From NCBI GenBank assembly GCA_031291595.1, contig JARLIU010000155.1:1-57260 (forward strand): DNA of 57,260 nucleotides, read 5' to 3'. Below, in pieces: positions 35,181 through 44,430 of the stretch. Both the position numbers and the translations under genes were made by a program. Each line of letters opens with the position of its first letter. The first letter of the stretch is position 1. This stretch comes from Ancalomicrobiaceae bacterium (GTDB lineage Bacteria; Pseudomonadota; Alphaproteobacteria; Rhizobiales; Ancalomicrobiaceae). A model generated the notes under the pieces. It made no database searches. It had not been told where the DNA came from and worked only from the letters and a program-made list of their open reading frames with translations.

Positions 35181-37160
35181 ATGTCCCTCGACACAGCCGA
35201 CAAGCCGTGGATCTTCCGCACCTATGCCGGCCATTCGACCGCGGCGGCTTCCAACCTGCTCTATCGCGCCAATCTGGCGAAGGGCCAGACGGGGCTTTCC
35301 GTGGCCTTCGACCTGCCGACGCAGACGGGCTACGATCCGGACCACGCGCTGTCGCGCGGCGAGGTCGGCAAGGTCGGCGTGCCGATCGCGCATCTGGGCG
35401 ACATGCGGGCGCTGTTTCGCGGCATCCCGTTGGACAAGATGAACACGTCGATGACCATCAATGCCACCGCGCCCTGGCTGTTGGCGCTCTATGTGGCGGT
35501 CGCCGACGAACAGGGTGCCGACCGCAAAGCCCTCGCCGGCACGACGCAGAACGACATCATCAAGGAATACCTGTCGCGCGGCACCTACGTGTTCCCGCCG
35601 GCGCCGTCGTTGCAGCTGACCAACGACGTCATCGCCTGGACTTACCACCAGATGCCCAAGTGGAATCCGATCAACGTCTGCTCCTATCATCTGCAGGAGG
35701 CGGGGGCGACGCCGGTGCAGGAACTGGCCTTCGCGCTCGCCATAGCCATGGCTGTGCTCGATCAGATGAAGGCGTCGGGCGCCGTGCCGGAGGCTGAATT
35801 CGGCGAGGCGGTCGGCCGCATCTCGTTCTTCGTCAATGCCGGGATGAAGTTCATTACCGAGATCTGCAAGATGCGGGCTTTCGGCCGGCTGTGGGACGAG
35901 ATCACGCTGGCCCGCTACGGCGTCACAGAGGCGAAGAACCGCCGTTTCCGCTACGGCGTGCAGGTGAATTCGCTCGGGCTGACCGAAAGCCAGCCGGAGA
36001 ACAACGTGTATCGCATCCTGATCGAGATGCTGGCGGTCACCCTGTCGCGCGACGCCCGCGCCCGCGCCGTGCAGCTGCCGGCCTGGAACGAGGCGCTCGG
36101 CCTGCCGCGGCCCTGGGATCAGCAATGGTCCTTGAGGATGCAGCAGATCCTGGCCAATGAGACCGACCTCCTGGAATTCGCCGATATCTTCAACGGCTCC
36201 AAGGAGATCGAGGCAAAGGTCGAGGAACTCTGTGTCGATGCGCGTGCCGAACTCGGGCGCATCGAGGCGATGGGCGGAGCGGTCAAGGCGGTCGAATCGA
36301 GCTACATGAAGCGGCAGCTGGTCGAATCCAATGCCCGAAGGCTCGCTGCGATCGAATCGGGGGCGGCGACCGTCGTCGGCGTCAACCGGTTCACCGAGAG
36401 CGAGCCGTCGCCGCTGACCGGCGGCGATGGTGCGATCCTGACGGTGGCCGAACATGTCGAGGCCGAGGCCATCGAAGGGCTGAAGGCGTGGCGGGCGGCG
36501 CGCGACGGTCTGGCAGTTGAGCGGGCACTGGCCGATCTGAGGTCAGCTGCGGCCGAGGGGCGCAACATCCTGGAGCCGTCGATCGCCGCGGCGAAGGCCG
36601 GCGTCACCACCGGCGAATGGGGCGCGACGCTACGGTCGGTGTTCGGCGAATACCGCGCGCCGACCGGGGTGGGCGGCGCGGCGCACGATGGCGGCGGCGA
36701 TCTGGCCTCGGTGCGGGCCGCAGTCGAGGCGGTGTCGCGCAAGCTCGGCCGGCGGCTGAAACTGCTCGTCGGCAAGCCCGGGCTCGACGGCCATTCGAAC
36801 GGCGCCGAGCAGATCGCGGTCAGGGCGCGCGATTGCGGCTTCGAGGTCGTCTACGAGGGCATCAGGCTGACCCCGGCCGAGATCGTCAACGCAGCGATCG
36901 AGGAGAGCGTGCATGTCATCGGGCTGTCGATCCTGTCCGGCTCGCATCTGGCGCTGGTCGGCGACGTCATGGCACGGCTCGAGGCCAGCGGCGTCGACGA
37001 CGTACCGGTGGTCGTCGGCGGCATCATCCCGCCGGCCGACGAGGCGCGGCTGAAGGCGCTGGGGGTGGCGGCCGTCTATACGCCGAAAGACTTCCAGCTG
37101 ACCGACATCATGGCAGATATCGTCAGGATCGTTGCTGCCGCGGCTGACAGTCCAGGGTGA
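35181..37160 (+). CDS. ecm: Ethylmalonyl-CoA mutase
   Basis: B12-dependent isomerisation of (2R)-ethylmalonyl-CoA to (2S)-methylsuccinyl-CoA in the ethylmalonyl-CoA pathway. 659 residues, shorter than methylmalonyl-CoA mutase. The substrate barrel has RTYAGHSTAAASN, FDLPTQTGYDPDH and MNTSMTINATA; the C-terminal cobalamin domain shows LDGHSNGAEQ (DxHxxG with the cobalt-ligand His) and SILSGSHLALV. ccr 0.8 kb away supports the ecm assignment over mcm or icm. Start at 35181 follows a GGGAGG-type site (CGGGAGGTGAGCC). Confidence 0.96.
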   Translation: MSLDTADKPWIFRTYAGHSTAAASNLLYRANLAKGQTGLSVAFDLPTQTGYDPDHALSRGEVGKVGVPIAHLGDMRALFRGIPLDKMNTSMTINATAPWLLALYVAVADEQGADRKALAGTTQNDIIKEYLSRGTYVFPPAPSLQLTNDVIAWTYHQMPKWNPINVCSYHLQEAGATPVQELAFALAIAMAVLDQMKASGAVPEAEFGEAVGRISFFVNAGMKFITEICKMRAFGRLWDEITLARYGVTEAKNRRFRYGVQVNSLGLTESQPENNVYRILIEMLAVTLSRDARARAVQLPAWNEALGLPRPWDQQWSLRMQQILANETDLLEFADIFNGSKEIEAKVEELCVDARAELGRIEAMGGAVKAVESSYMKRQLVESNARRLAAIESGAATVVGVNRFTESEPSPLTGGDGAILTVAEHVEAEAIEGLKAWRAARDGLAVERALADLRSAAAEGRNILEPSIAAAKAGVTTGEWGATLRSVFGEYRAPTGVGGAAHDGGGDLASVRAAVEAVSRKLGRRLKLLVGKPGLDGHSNGAEQIAVRARDCGFEVVYEGIRLTPAEIVNAAIEESVHVIGLSILSGSHLALVGDVMARLEASGVDDVPVVVGGIIPPADEARLKALGVAAVYTPKDFQLTDIMADIVRIVAAAADSPG

Positions 37161-37205
37161 CGCCTCGGCGTGGGACGCGGCGCCGTCGCGCAGTGCGAGC
37201 CTGAG

Positions 37206-37811
37206 CTACTCGGTGAAGACGTAGATGTTGGTGATGCGTTTTTCCGGCGGGGTCTTGGCCCGGTCGGTCTGATATTCCTCGACGACCCGTTTCATTGTCA
37301 GGTGATTGGCGGCCAGGTAGTCGTCGATGCGATTGTAGACTTGTTCCAGCCCGTCGAACGAGCCCTGGTGCACGAACTTCAGCACCTTGCCGGCCGGGCC
37401 GGCGCCGACCCGCACCTCGTCGGCCAGGTCCTCGGTCGGCTTCGCCTCGATCGGCACCATGGCCTTGTAGCTGAACTTCTCGTCGTCGCTGTCGGTGTAT
37501 TCGACCATCGGCACGCCGCTGGTACGCAGATTGAGCCGGCCGATCTCGCCATAGACGGCATGAAAGGCCGAGCCGAGCTTTTCCTCGGCGTCGTCCCACT
37601 TGCTCTCGCCGGTGACGAAAAGCACCGGGCGGGGTTGCAGCTGCACGGTTTCGGGCACGATCGGCGGCTTCGGCAGCGCCGCGGCGTCGGGGCTGTCGAG
37701 GCCGATCGGCGTCGGCGAGGGGGCGAGGCTGACGCTGGGTGCGGCGAAGGCGCAATGCGCGGCAATGAACAGTGCCGGTAGCGACAGGATGATCGAAACG
37801 ACTGCCATCAT
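37206..37811 (-). CDS. Exported GyrI-like effector-binding domain protein
   Basis: 201 residues from the ATG pair at 37811. Residues 1-23 are a signal peptide (hydrophobic SIILSLPALFIAA, probable cleavage after AFA), then a Pro-rich linker. From about 60 to 201 it matches the GyrI-like/AraC effector-binding fold: AVYGEIGRLN, GAGPAGKVLKFVHQGSF and a final ITNIYVFTE strand. These domains bind small ligands or amphipathic drugs; export to the periplasm is less usual. Ligand unknown. Convergent with ecm. Confidence 0.75.
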   Translation of the reverse strand: MMAVVSIILSLPALFIAAHCAFAAPSVSLAPSPTPIGLDSPDAAALPKPPIVPETVQLQPRPVLFVTGESKWDDAEEKLGSAFHAVYGEIGRLNLRTSGVPMVEYTDSDDEKFSYKAMVPIEAKPTEDLADEVRVGAGPAGKVLKFVHQGSFDGLEQVYNRIDDYLAANHLTMKRVVEEYQTDRAKTPPEKRITNIYVFTE

Positions 37812-37974
37812 GGCTTCGATGTCTCCAGGCCACGTCCAGCCGCACGCGACCCGGATGATCTCCCGGCCACGCAATACCCCCTCTACGTTCCTAGAAGCGT
37901 AACGTGATTGGGGCAAGCGACAATTGGTCCAAGGTGGCTCGGCTCGGGTCGGCTTCCGGGCGGGGTTTTGGGGC

Positions 37975-39003
37975 TCAATCCGCCTCGGCCTTCAGCGGCC
38001 GTGTCATCAGCCGGACAACGGCGGCATCGACGGAGAGTGCGCCGGCAAGCACGTCGGCGACCGCGTGGGCGATCGGCATTTCCACGCCGCGTTCGCCGGC
38101 GAGTTCGATGGCGACGGCGGCGGTGAAGGCGCCCTCGGCGAGTCTGGCGCCGGGGCCGGTCAGTTCCGACAGCGGCCGGCCGGCGCCGATGCCGAGACCG
38201 AGGGAGAAATTGCGCGACTGCGCCGAGGCGGTGGACAGCATCAGGTCGCCGAGGCCCGAAAGCCCCATCAATGTCGACGGGCGTGCGCCGAGTCGGGCTG
38301 CCAGGCGTGACATTTCGGCAAAGCCGCGCGCCGTCAGCGCCGCCTGGGCGCTCGCCCCGAGACCGCGCCCCGCGACGATGCCGGCAGCGATGGCGATGAT
38401 GTTCTTCAAGGCGCCGCCGAGTTCGACACCGACGATGTCATCCGAGGCGTAGGGACGAAAGCTCGGCGAGGCCAAGGTCTCGGCGATTCGCTCGGCCAGC
38501 GCCATGTCGACGGCGGCGATGGTCAAGGCAGTCGGCAGGCCCTTGGCTACATCGACGGCAAAGCTCGGACCGGAGAGGACGGCCGGGCGGCATCGTGGCA
38601 GGGTTGCGGCGATGACTGCCGAGGGCGTGTCGTGGCTGCCGCGTTCGAGCCCTTTGGCAGCAGAGACGACCGGCGTGCCGGCTCGAATGATCGGCGCGAA
38701 CAGCGCGAGCGTCGCCCGCAGGCTTTGCGTCGGCACCGCGGCGATGACGAGGTCGGCCGATGCCGCGACGGCGGGATCGGTCGTGGCGGCAACCGGCGGA
38801 TCGAGCCCGAGTCCCGGCAGGTAGGCGGGATTGGTTGCAGTTTCGTTGATCGCCGTCACGGTAGCGGCATCGCGCGCCCACAGCACCGTGTCGCGGTCGG
38901 CGCGGGCGGCGACAAGGGCGAGCGCCGTGCCCCAGGCGCCGCCACCGAGCACGGCGACCCTGGCGAACGGGCCGACCGGGGGAACCTTGCCGCGGCGCGT
39001 CAT
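37975..39003 (-). CDS. gpsA: Glycerol-3-phosphate dehydrogenase [NAD(P)+]
   Basis: Reduces dihydroxyacetone phosphate to sn-glycerol-3-phosphate for phospholipid synthesis. 342 residues. N-terminal Rossmann motif [39 protein letters not shown] and the substrate-site [13 protein letters not shown] with catalytic Lys are present. Its start overlaps the tsaD stop by 4 nt, an arrangement conserved in alphaproteobacteria. Confidence 0.96.
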   Translation of the reverse strand: MTRRGKVPPVGPFARVAVLGGGAWGTALALVAARADRDTVLWARDAATVTAINETATNPAYLPGLGLDPPVAATTDPAVAASADLVIAAVPTQSLRATLALFAPIIRAGTPVVSAAKGLERGSHDTPSAVIAATLPRCRPAVLSGPSFAVDVAKGLPTALTIAAVDMALAERIAETLASPSFRPYASDDIVGVELGGALKNIIAIAAGIVAGRGLGASAQAALTARGFAEMSRLAARLGARPSTLMGLSGLGDLMLSTASAQSRNFSLGLGIGAGRPLSELTGPGARLAEGAFTAAVAIELAGERGVEMPIAHAVADVLAGALSVDAAVVRLMTRPLKAEAD

Positions 39004-40118
39004 GCCTTGGCTCCCAGCCGGCCCGAGCCGATCTTCGGCGCTATCCGCTCGTCGAGCGGCCAGCGGGCGCGAGCCGCGGCGAAGCGATCGCCGATCGTCC
39101 TGTCGGCGAGGCGGCCGGCGGCGACGCGTTCGGCACCGGCCCAGGCGATCATGGCGCCGTTGTCGGTGCAGAGGTTGAGCGGGGGAACGATAAGCCGGGC
39201 ACCACGGCTGGCCGTCGCTTGAGCCAGCGCCGCGGCGATCGCCTTGTTGGCGGCGACGCCGCCGGCGACGACCAGGACAGGGCGGGCAATGCCGGTCGTC
39301 TCCCGGAACCGATCGAGCGCGACGGCCGCCTTGGCCGCCACGACATCGGTGACGGCAGCCTGGAAGGAGGCGGCGAGATCGGCGACATCGGCTTCGGTCA
39401 GCGGCGCCACGCTCTCGGCGGCATGTCGCACGGCGGTCTTCAGGCCGGAAAACGAGAAGTCCAGGCTGCCCTTACCGAGCATCGGTCGTGGCAGGTCGAA
39501 GCGGTCGGCGCGGCCGGATGCCGCCAGCCGCTCGACATGCGGGCCGCCGGGCGAGGGCAGGCCGAGCAGCTTGGCCGTCTTGTCGAAGGCCTCGCCGAGC
39601 GCGTCGTCGATGGTGGTGCCGAGCCGTTCGTAGTCGCCAAGCCCCTTGACGGCGACAAATTGGCTGTGGCCGCCGGAGACGAGGAGGAGGAGATACGGAA
39701 AGTCGAGCCCGTCGGTCAGCCGCGCCGTCAGCGCATGGCCCTCCAGGTGGTTGACCGCAACGACGGGGATGCCGGCGACCAGCGCGATCGCCTTGGCCGT
39801 CATCAGCCCGACGATGACGCCGCCGATGAGCCCCGGCCCCGCAGTCGCGGCGACCGCGTCGAGATAGGCAAAACCGACGCCCGCCTCCGTCAACGCCGCG
39901 GCGACGATGCCGTCCAACACCTCGACATGGGCGCGGGCGGCGATCTCCGGCACGACGCCGCCGTAGGCCGCGTGTTCGTCCACTTGCGTGCGGATGACGT
40001 TCGACAGGATCCGGCCGCTGCCGTCGGCCTCGCGCGCCACCACCGCCGCGGCGGTCTCGTCGCAGCTCGATTCCAGGCCGAGAATGAGGAGGTCTTTCGC
40101 CACGTCGTATCCGCTCAA
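39000..40118 (-). CDS. tsaD: tRNA t6A37 threonylcarbamoyltransferase TsaD
   Basis: Transfers the threonylcarbamoyl group to A37 of ANN-decoding tRNAs with TsaB and TsaE; it makes the t6A that MtaB, also in this window, later thiomethylates. 372 residues, ASKHA fold. Visible: [15 protein letters not shown], the metal-binding [22 protein letters not shown] and [10 protein letters not shown]. Divergent from hemC across 213 bp, as in many alphaproteobacteria. Confidence 0.97.
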   Translation of the reverse strand: MSGYDVAKDLLILGLESSCDETAAAVVAREADGSGRILSNVIRTQVDEHAAYGGVVPEIAARAHVEVLDGIVAAALTEAGVGFAYLDAVAATAGPGLIGGVIVGLMTAKAIALVAGIPVVAVNHLEGHALTARLTDGLDFPYLLLLVSGGHSQFVAVKGLGDYERLGTTIDDALGEAFDKTAKLLGLPSPGGPHVERLAASGRADRFDLPRPMLGKGSLDFSFSGLKTAVRHAAESVAPLTEADVADLAASFQAAVTDVVAAKAAVALDRFRETTGIARPVLVVAGGVAANKAIAAALAQATASRGARLIVPPLNLCTDNGAMIAWAGAERVAAGRLADRTIGDRFAAARARWPLDERIAPKIGSGRLGAKA

Positions 40119-40331
40119 CCTTCTGCCGCCTGTCGTGCCCGGACCCGGCTTCGGCCCGATCCGCAGCGGATTGGACGCTGCTGCGAAAGAAGCGCGTCGA
40201 CGGCTCCGTTTCAGACCATCGGGAGAGATGGGCCAGTAGCGGGCAATGCCGGCTTGATCTATGAAGTCGACCGGCCCCTGGTCCCCGACCCCTGGCCCCG
40301 GTTCCCCGCTCTAGCACCCGGATCCCTGAAC

Positions 40332-41288
40332 GTGCAATCTCCGCTGTCGCAATTCTCCTCCGATCGGATCTGGCACATCGGCACGCGCGGCAGCCCGCTG
40401 GCGCTCGCCCAGGCGCACGAGGTCAGGGATCGGCTCGTCGCGGCAACCGGCTGGGACGCGGCGCGGTTCGAGATCCGGGTGATCAGGACGTCGGGCGATC
40501 GCATCCAGGACCGGCCACTGTCCGAGGTCGGCGGCAAGGGGCTGTTCACCAAGGAGATCGAGGAGGCGATGCTCGGCGGCGACGTCGATTTCTCGGTCAA
40601 TTCGGCGAAGGACATGCCGACCGTGCTGCCGGACGGGCTGGAGCTGTCGGCTTTCCTGCCGCGCGAGGACGTGCGCGACGCCTTCATCTCGCCCAGGGCC
40701 CAAACGATCGCCGGACTGCCCGAAGGCGCGGTCGTCGGCACTTCCTCGCTCAGGCGGCAGGCGATGGTGCGACGGCTCAGGCCGGATCTCAAAGTCGTCG
40801 ACTTTCGCGGCAATGTCGAAACGCGGCTGAGGAAACTGGCCGATGGCCTGGCGGACGCGACGCTGCTCGCCTATGCCGGCTTGCGGCGGCTGGGCAAGGC
40901 GGCGGCGGCGACCAGCCTGATCGCCACCGAGGATTTCCTGCCGGCGGTCGGTCAGGGCGCTATCGGCATCGAGAGCCGCACCGGCGACGCCGAGACAAAG
41001 CAGTTGCTTGACCTCATCCACGATCCTGCCACCGGCATTGCGCTCGCGGCCGAGCGCGCCTTCCTCGCCGTGCTCGACGGCTCGTGCAAGACGCCGATCG
41101 CCGGTCTGGCGAAGATCGATGGGGAGCGGCTGACATTTCGTGGCCAGATCCTGACGCCGGACGGGTCGAAGTCCTTGTCCGTGGCCCGCGACGGACTGTG
41201 CAGCGAGGCTGCCGCGATCGGCACGGAAGCCGGCAAGCGGCTGAAGGCCGAGGCCGGGCCGGAGTTTTTCGCGACGGGAGAGCGCTGA
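40332..41288 (+). CDS. hemC: Porphobilinogen deaminase (hydroxymethylbilane synthase)
   Basis: Polymerises four porphobilinogens to hydroxymethylbilane in tetrapyrrole synthesis. 318 residues from a GTG start at 40332; no in-frame ATG exists between the tsaD start and the conserved [15 protein letters not shown], so GTG is the best choice. [20 protein letters not shown] and the cofactor cysteine in [11 protein letters not shown] are present. The stop overlaps the hemD start by 1 nt. Confidence 0.94.
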   Translation: MQSPLSQFSSDRIWHIGTRGSPLALAQAHEVRDRLVAATGWDAARFEIRVIRTSGDRIQDRPLSEVGGKGLFTKEIEEAMLGGDVDFSVNSAKDMPTVLPDGLELSAFLPREDVRDAFISPRAQTIAGLPEGAVVGTSSLRRQAMVRRLRPDLKVVDFRGNVETRLRKLADGLADATLLAYAGLRRLGKAAAATSLIATEDFLPAVGQGAIGIESRTGDAETKQLLDLIHDPATGIALAAERAFLAVLDGSCKTPIAGLAKIDGERLTFRGQILTPDGSKSLSVARDGLCSEAAAIGTEAGKRLKAEAGPEFFATGER

Positions 41289-42019
41289 TGCCGCTCACCG
41301 TCCTCGTCACGCGGCCGGAGCCGGAGGCCTCGTTGACGGCGGCGGACATTGAACGGCGGGGGCATGTGGCCTTGCTGGCGCCGATGCTGACGCCGCGATT
41401 CCTCGAACCGGCGCCGCCGGCCGGGCGGACGTTCGATGCGGTGGCGGCGACCAGCCAGAACGGCGTGCGCGGGCTGGCCCGGCTCGACGGCGCGGAGCGG
41501 CTGCAACGGCTGCCGTTTTATGCGGTCGGCGATGCCACGGCGCGTGAGGCGCGATGCCTGGGCTTTACCGACGTGCGTTCGGCCGGCGGAGCGCTCGACG
41601 ATCTCGCCGACCTGCTCGCATCGGCGGGCGGCATTCGGTCGCTGCTGTATGCGGCCGGGGTGGATCGCGCCGGCGATCTCGCCGCCGCGCTCGATGCTGC
41701 CGGCATCGCCGTGACGACGCTCGAAGTCTACCGGATGGACGCGAGTGCGCGATTGCCCGATGAGGTTGCGACCAGTTTGGCTGGTGGGTCGGTCGACCGC
41801 ATCCTCATCTATTCCGAACGCACGGCGGCGGCGCTGGTTGCGGTCTTGCGAGAGGCAGGGCTGCTGGACGGAGTGGCGGCGCGAATCTCGGCGCATGCGA
41901 TCTCGGCACGGGCGGCGGAACCGCTGGTCCGCGCCGGGTTCGCGTCGATCGTCGTAAGTGATGTTCCGCGCTCGGACGCGCTATTGCTGACGCTCGATCG
42001 AGGTCAATTGGACAGCTAA
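41288..42019 (+). CDS. hemD: Uroporphyrinogen-III synthase
   Basis: Closes and inverts ring D of hydroxymethylbilane to uroporphyrinogen III. HemD is poorly conserved; this 243-residue protein shows the expected opening VLVTRPEPEASLTA, FDAVAATSQNGVRGLARL, FYAVGDATAREAR and IYSERTAAALV. The position directly after hemC with a 1-nt overlap confirms it. Confidence 0.92.
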   Translation: MPLTVLVTRPEPEASLTAADIERRGHVALLAPMLTPRFLEPAPPAGRTFDAVAATSQNGVRGLARLDGAERLQRLPFYAVGDATAREARCLGFTDVRSAGGALDDLADLLASAGGIRSLLYAAGVDRAGDLAAALDAAGIAVTTLEVYRMDASARLPDEVATSLAGGSVDRILIYSERTAAALVAVLREAGLLDGVAARISAHAISARAAEPLVRAGFASIVVSDVPRSDALLLTLDRGQLDS

Positions 42020-42040
42020 TGTTTGCAAGGGATTAAGATG

Positions 42041-42084
42041 GGTTCGGCTAGATGGGAGAAGGTAGACCCACGTGTAGCCGAGCC
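42041..42084 (+). other. Hairpin in the hemD-mic60 spacer
   Basis: GGTTCGGCTA (42041-42050) pairs with TAGCCGAGCC (42075-42084), nine Watson-Crick pairs plus one G-U, with a 24-nt loop. It begins 22 bp after hemD. No T-run follows, so it may be an mRNA-stability or attenuation element instead of a terminator. Confidence 0.45.
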
Positions 42085-42209
42085 GGAACAACGCGCTCTG
42101 GCGTTTGCGACGAAATCGACACAGTCTGAGGTCAGTGTGACCGGACGAAGTCTCTCGGGGTCAGGTCTTGGGGTCCATCGGATCCCGCCCGCAGGTGGAG
42201 GAAGAGCCG

Positions 42210-44420
42210 ATGGCGGCGAATGACGGCGAGCGCGGAGGGACGGGCGGGCGGCGCAAGCCCGATCCGATCACCATCGACTTGAGCGCGACCTCGGTCCGCG
42301 TCGAGCCGGACGCGGCAGCTGCAGAGGCGAAGGCCAGCGCGCCCGAAGCAACCGGGCCCAAGCCGGCTGCGGCGGCCGAAGCACGCGTCGAAACAGCGAC
42401 CGAGCCGGCTGCAGTCGAATCGCCCGAGCCGGCGACGATGGCCGAGGCCGTGCCGGCGCCTGCGACCGAGCCCGCAGCGGAACCCGCCGCCGAACCAACT
42501 GGCGACCCGGCCGCCGATCGGGACGCCGAGGCGGAAGCCATGCCGTCCGAAGTCGCGGAAGCCGCTGCTGCGGTCGCCGATGACCCCGCCAAGTCCGAAC
42601 CCGAGCTTCCATCCGGGTCGCAGCCCGCATCTGCGGCGAGCGCACCGGAAGGCGATGGCGCGCCGGTCCAGCCAGAACTTGAGCCCCGGACCGGACCGAA
42701 GTCCGAGCCGGCGAGCGCCTGGAGCCGTACCCTTGTCGCCGCGCTGCTCGGCGGTGTCGTTGGCGTCGGCGGCGTCCATCTGCTCTCGGCCGTCGGCCTG
42801 ACGCCCGGCGCATCGGAAATTGCTGGCCTCAACCACAAGATCGCCGCGCTGGCGGCCGATCCCGTGCATTCGCTCGCCGCGGTGACGAAGGAACTCGACG
42901 CCGAGAAGGCGCGCACGGCGGCACTCGCTATCGAGATCGAGAAGCTCAGGCAGCTGCCGCCGGTGCCGGGTGCGTCGGTCGGCGAAATCGCCCGCATTCT
43001 CGAGCCGTTCACCGGACGCGTGGCGGCGGCGATCGCGCATATGGACGACATCGAGAAGCGCATCGCTGCCGAACAGGCGGTGGTGCGCGGCGAAACCAAG
43101 GCGACGGGCGAATCGGTCACCGAGCGCATCGCCAAGCTCGAGGCGTCGGTGTCGCAGCGGCTCGCGGCGGTGGAGGCGACCAATACCGACAGCGCGGACA
43201 AGGCGGCCAAGTCGGTGGCCGGCGTCGATAAGCTGTCGGCGGATTTCGCCGAACTCGACAAGCGGGCGTCCGGCGACATCGCGGTGGCGCGCGGCGAACT
43301 GAAGGAGCTCGGCACTGCGACGACGGCGCGGTTTACCGCCCTCGACGGCACGCTGAAGACGACCGGCGATGCGATCAAGACCAACGCTGTCGATCTCGCC
43401 AAGCTGACGGACGCACTCGACGGCGTTGCCGGCAAGCTGGCCGATCTCGACAAGCGCGTCTCGGCCGAACTCGCCGTCGTGCGTGGCACGACTTCGGATT
43501 TCGCCAGCCAGACGCAGAAGCAGGCGTCGGAGACCGGCGACACGCTGGCGAAGCTGCAGGCGCAAGTCGCCACGCTCGACGAGATGCGCCATGCCATCGA
43601 TGGGCTCGGCGCCCGCATCGGCGCCTTCGACGCGGTGAAGAAGCTGGTCGATGCCAATACCGCGCGGCTGGGTCAGGTCGACGAGGCGAAGAAGGCAGCC
43701 GATGGTGTTGCATCGAGCCTGTGGCTGATCGATCAGCGCATGGCCAAGCTGCAGGCGCAATTGGCCGAGGTCGATACGCTGAAAGCCTCGCTGGCGAGCG
43801 GCGAACAAAAGGTCGACACGCTCGATGGCCGGCTGGCGCCGATGGAGGCGCGGCTATCGCAGTTCGACGATTGGGCCAAGCAGGGCATCGCCACCCGCAA
43901 GGAAGCGGTCGCGGCGATCGCCATTGCCAGCCTCAAGTCGGCCGTCGACAGCGGCCGACCGTTCGCATCGGATCTGGCGGCCGCCAAGTCGATTGCGGCG
44001 GGGCTGGTTGATCTCTCCGGGCTGGAGCCTTACGCCGCCAAGGGGCTCGCCACCGAGGCGGATCTCGTGGCAGCCTATCCGAAGATGGCGCGCGCGACGC
44101 TCGATGCAGCCGATCTCTCGGTGACGTCCGAGGGCGGCGTTCTCGGCACGCTGTTCGCGCACGCGACGCAGTCGGTGAAGATCCGGCGCGAGGGCGAGGT
44201 TTCCGGGGCAGGCGCCGACGCAAGGCTTGCCCGCATCGAGGCGCGGCTCGGCGCCCACGATCTCATCGGCGCGCTCGCCGAGTGGCAGGGATTGCCCGAT
44301 GCCGCCCGCGCGGCGAGCGCCGATTGGGGTGGGGCATTGAAGGCGCGGGTCGAAGGCGCCAAGGTGATGGCTTCGGTGACCGACGAAGTCCTGGCGAAGT
44401 TGAACGCGGCGACGAAGTGA
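42210..44420 (+). CDS. Mitofilin/Mic60-like inner-membrane protein (COG4223)
   Basis: 736 residues from the ATG at 42210 (GGAGG about 10 nt upstream). Residues 1-170 are Ala/Glu/Pro-rich and disordered, followed by one transmembrane helix (about 175-197, LVAALLGGVVGVGGVHLL), long coiled-coil segments to about 580, and a C-terminal mitofilin-signature domain (LVDLSGLEPYAAKGLATE and onward). Alphaproteobacterial homologues in the hemC-D-Y cluster are reported to shape intracytoplasmic membranes like mitochondrial Mic60 at cristae. Role here is by homology and position. Confidence 0.88.
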   Translation: MAANDGERGGTGGRRKPDPITIDLSATSVRVEPDAAAAEAKASAPEATGPKPAAAAEARVETATEPAAVESPEPATMAEAVPAPATEPAAEPAAEPTGDPAADRDAEAEAMPSEVAEAAAAVADDPAKSEPELPSGSQPASAASAPEGDGAPVQPELEPRTGPKSEPASAWSRTLVAALLGGVVGVGGVHLLSAVGLTPGASEIAGLNHKIAALAADPVHSLAAVTKELDAEKARTAALAIEIEKLRQLPPVPGASVGEIARILEPFTGRVAAAIAHMDDIEKRIAAEQAVVRGETKATGESVTERIAKLEASVSQRLAAVEATNTDSADKAAKSVAGVDKLSADFAELDKRASGDIAVARGELKELGTATTARFTALDGTLKTTGDAIKTNAVDLAKLTDALDGVAGKLADLDKRVSAELAVVRGTTSDFASQTQKQASETGDTLAKLQAQVATLDEMRHAIDGLGARIGAFDAVKKLVDANTARLGQVDEAKKAADGVASSLWLIDQRMAKLQAQLAEVDTLKASLASGEQKVDTLDGRLAPMEARLSQFDDWAKQGIATRKEAVAAIAIASLKSAVDSGRPFASDLAAAKSIAAGLVDLSGLEPYAAKGLATEADLVAAYPKMARATLDAADLSVTSEGGVLGTLFAHATQSVKIRREGEVSGAGADARLARIEARLGAHDLIGALAEWQGLPDAARAASADWGGALKARVEGAKVMASVTDEVLAKLNAATK

Positions 44421-44430
44421 GGATGTCCGC

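Noticed and set aside
39219-40331. Extended N-terminus of hemC reading through the tsaD antisense
   Set aside because: The conserved HemC start lies just after the GTG at 40332; the upstream part is antisense to tsaD.
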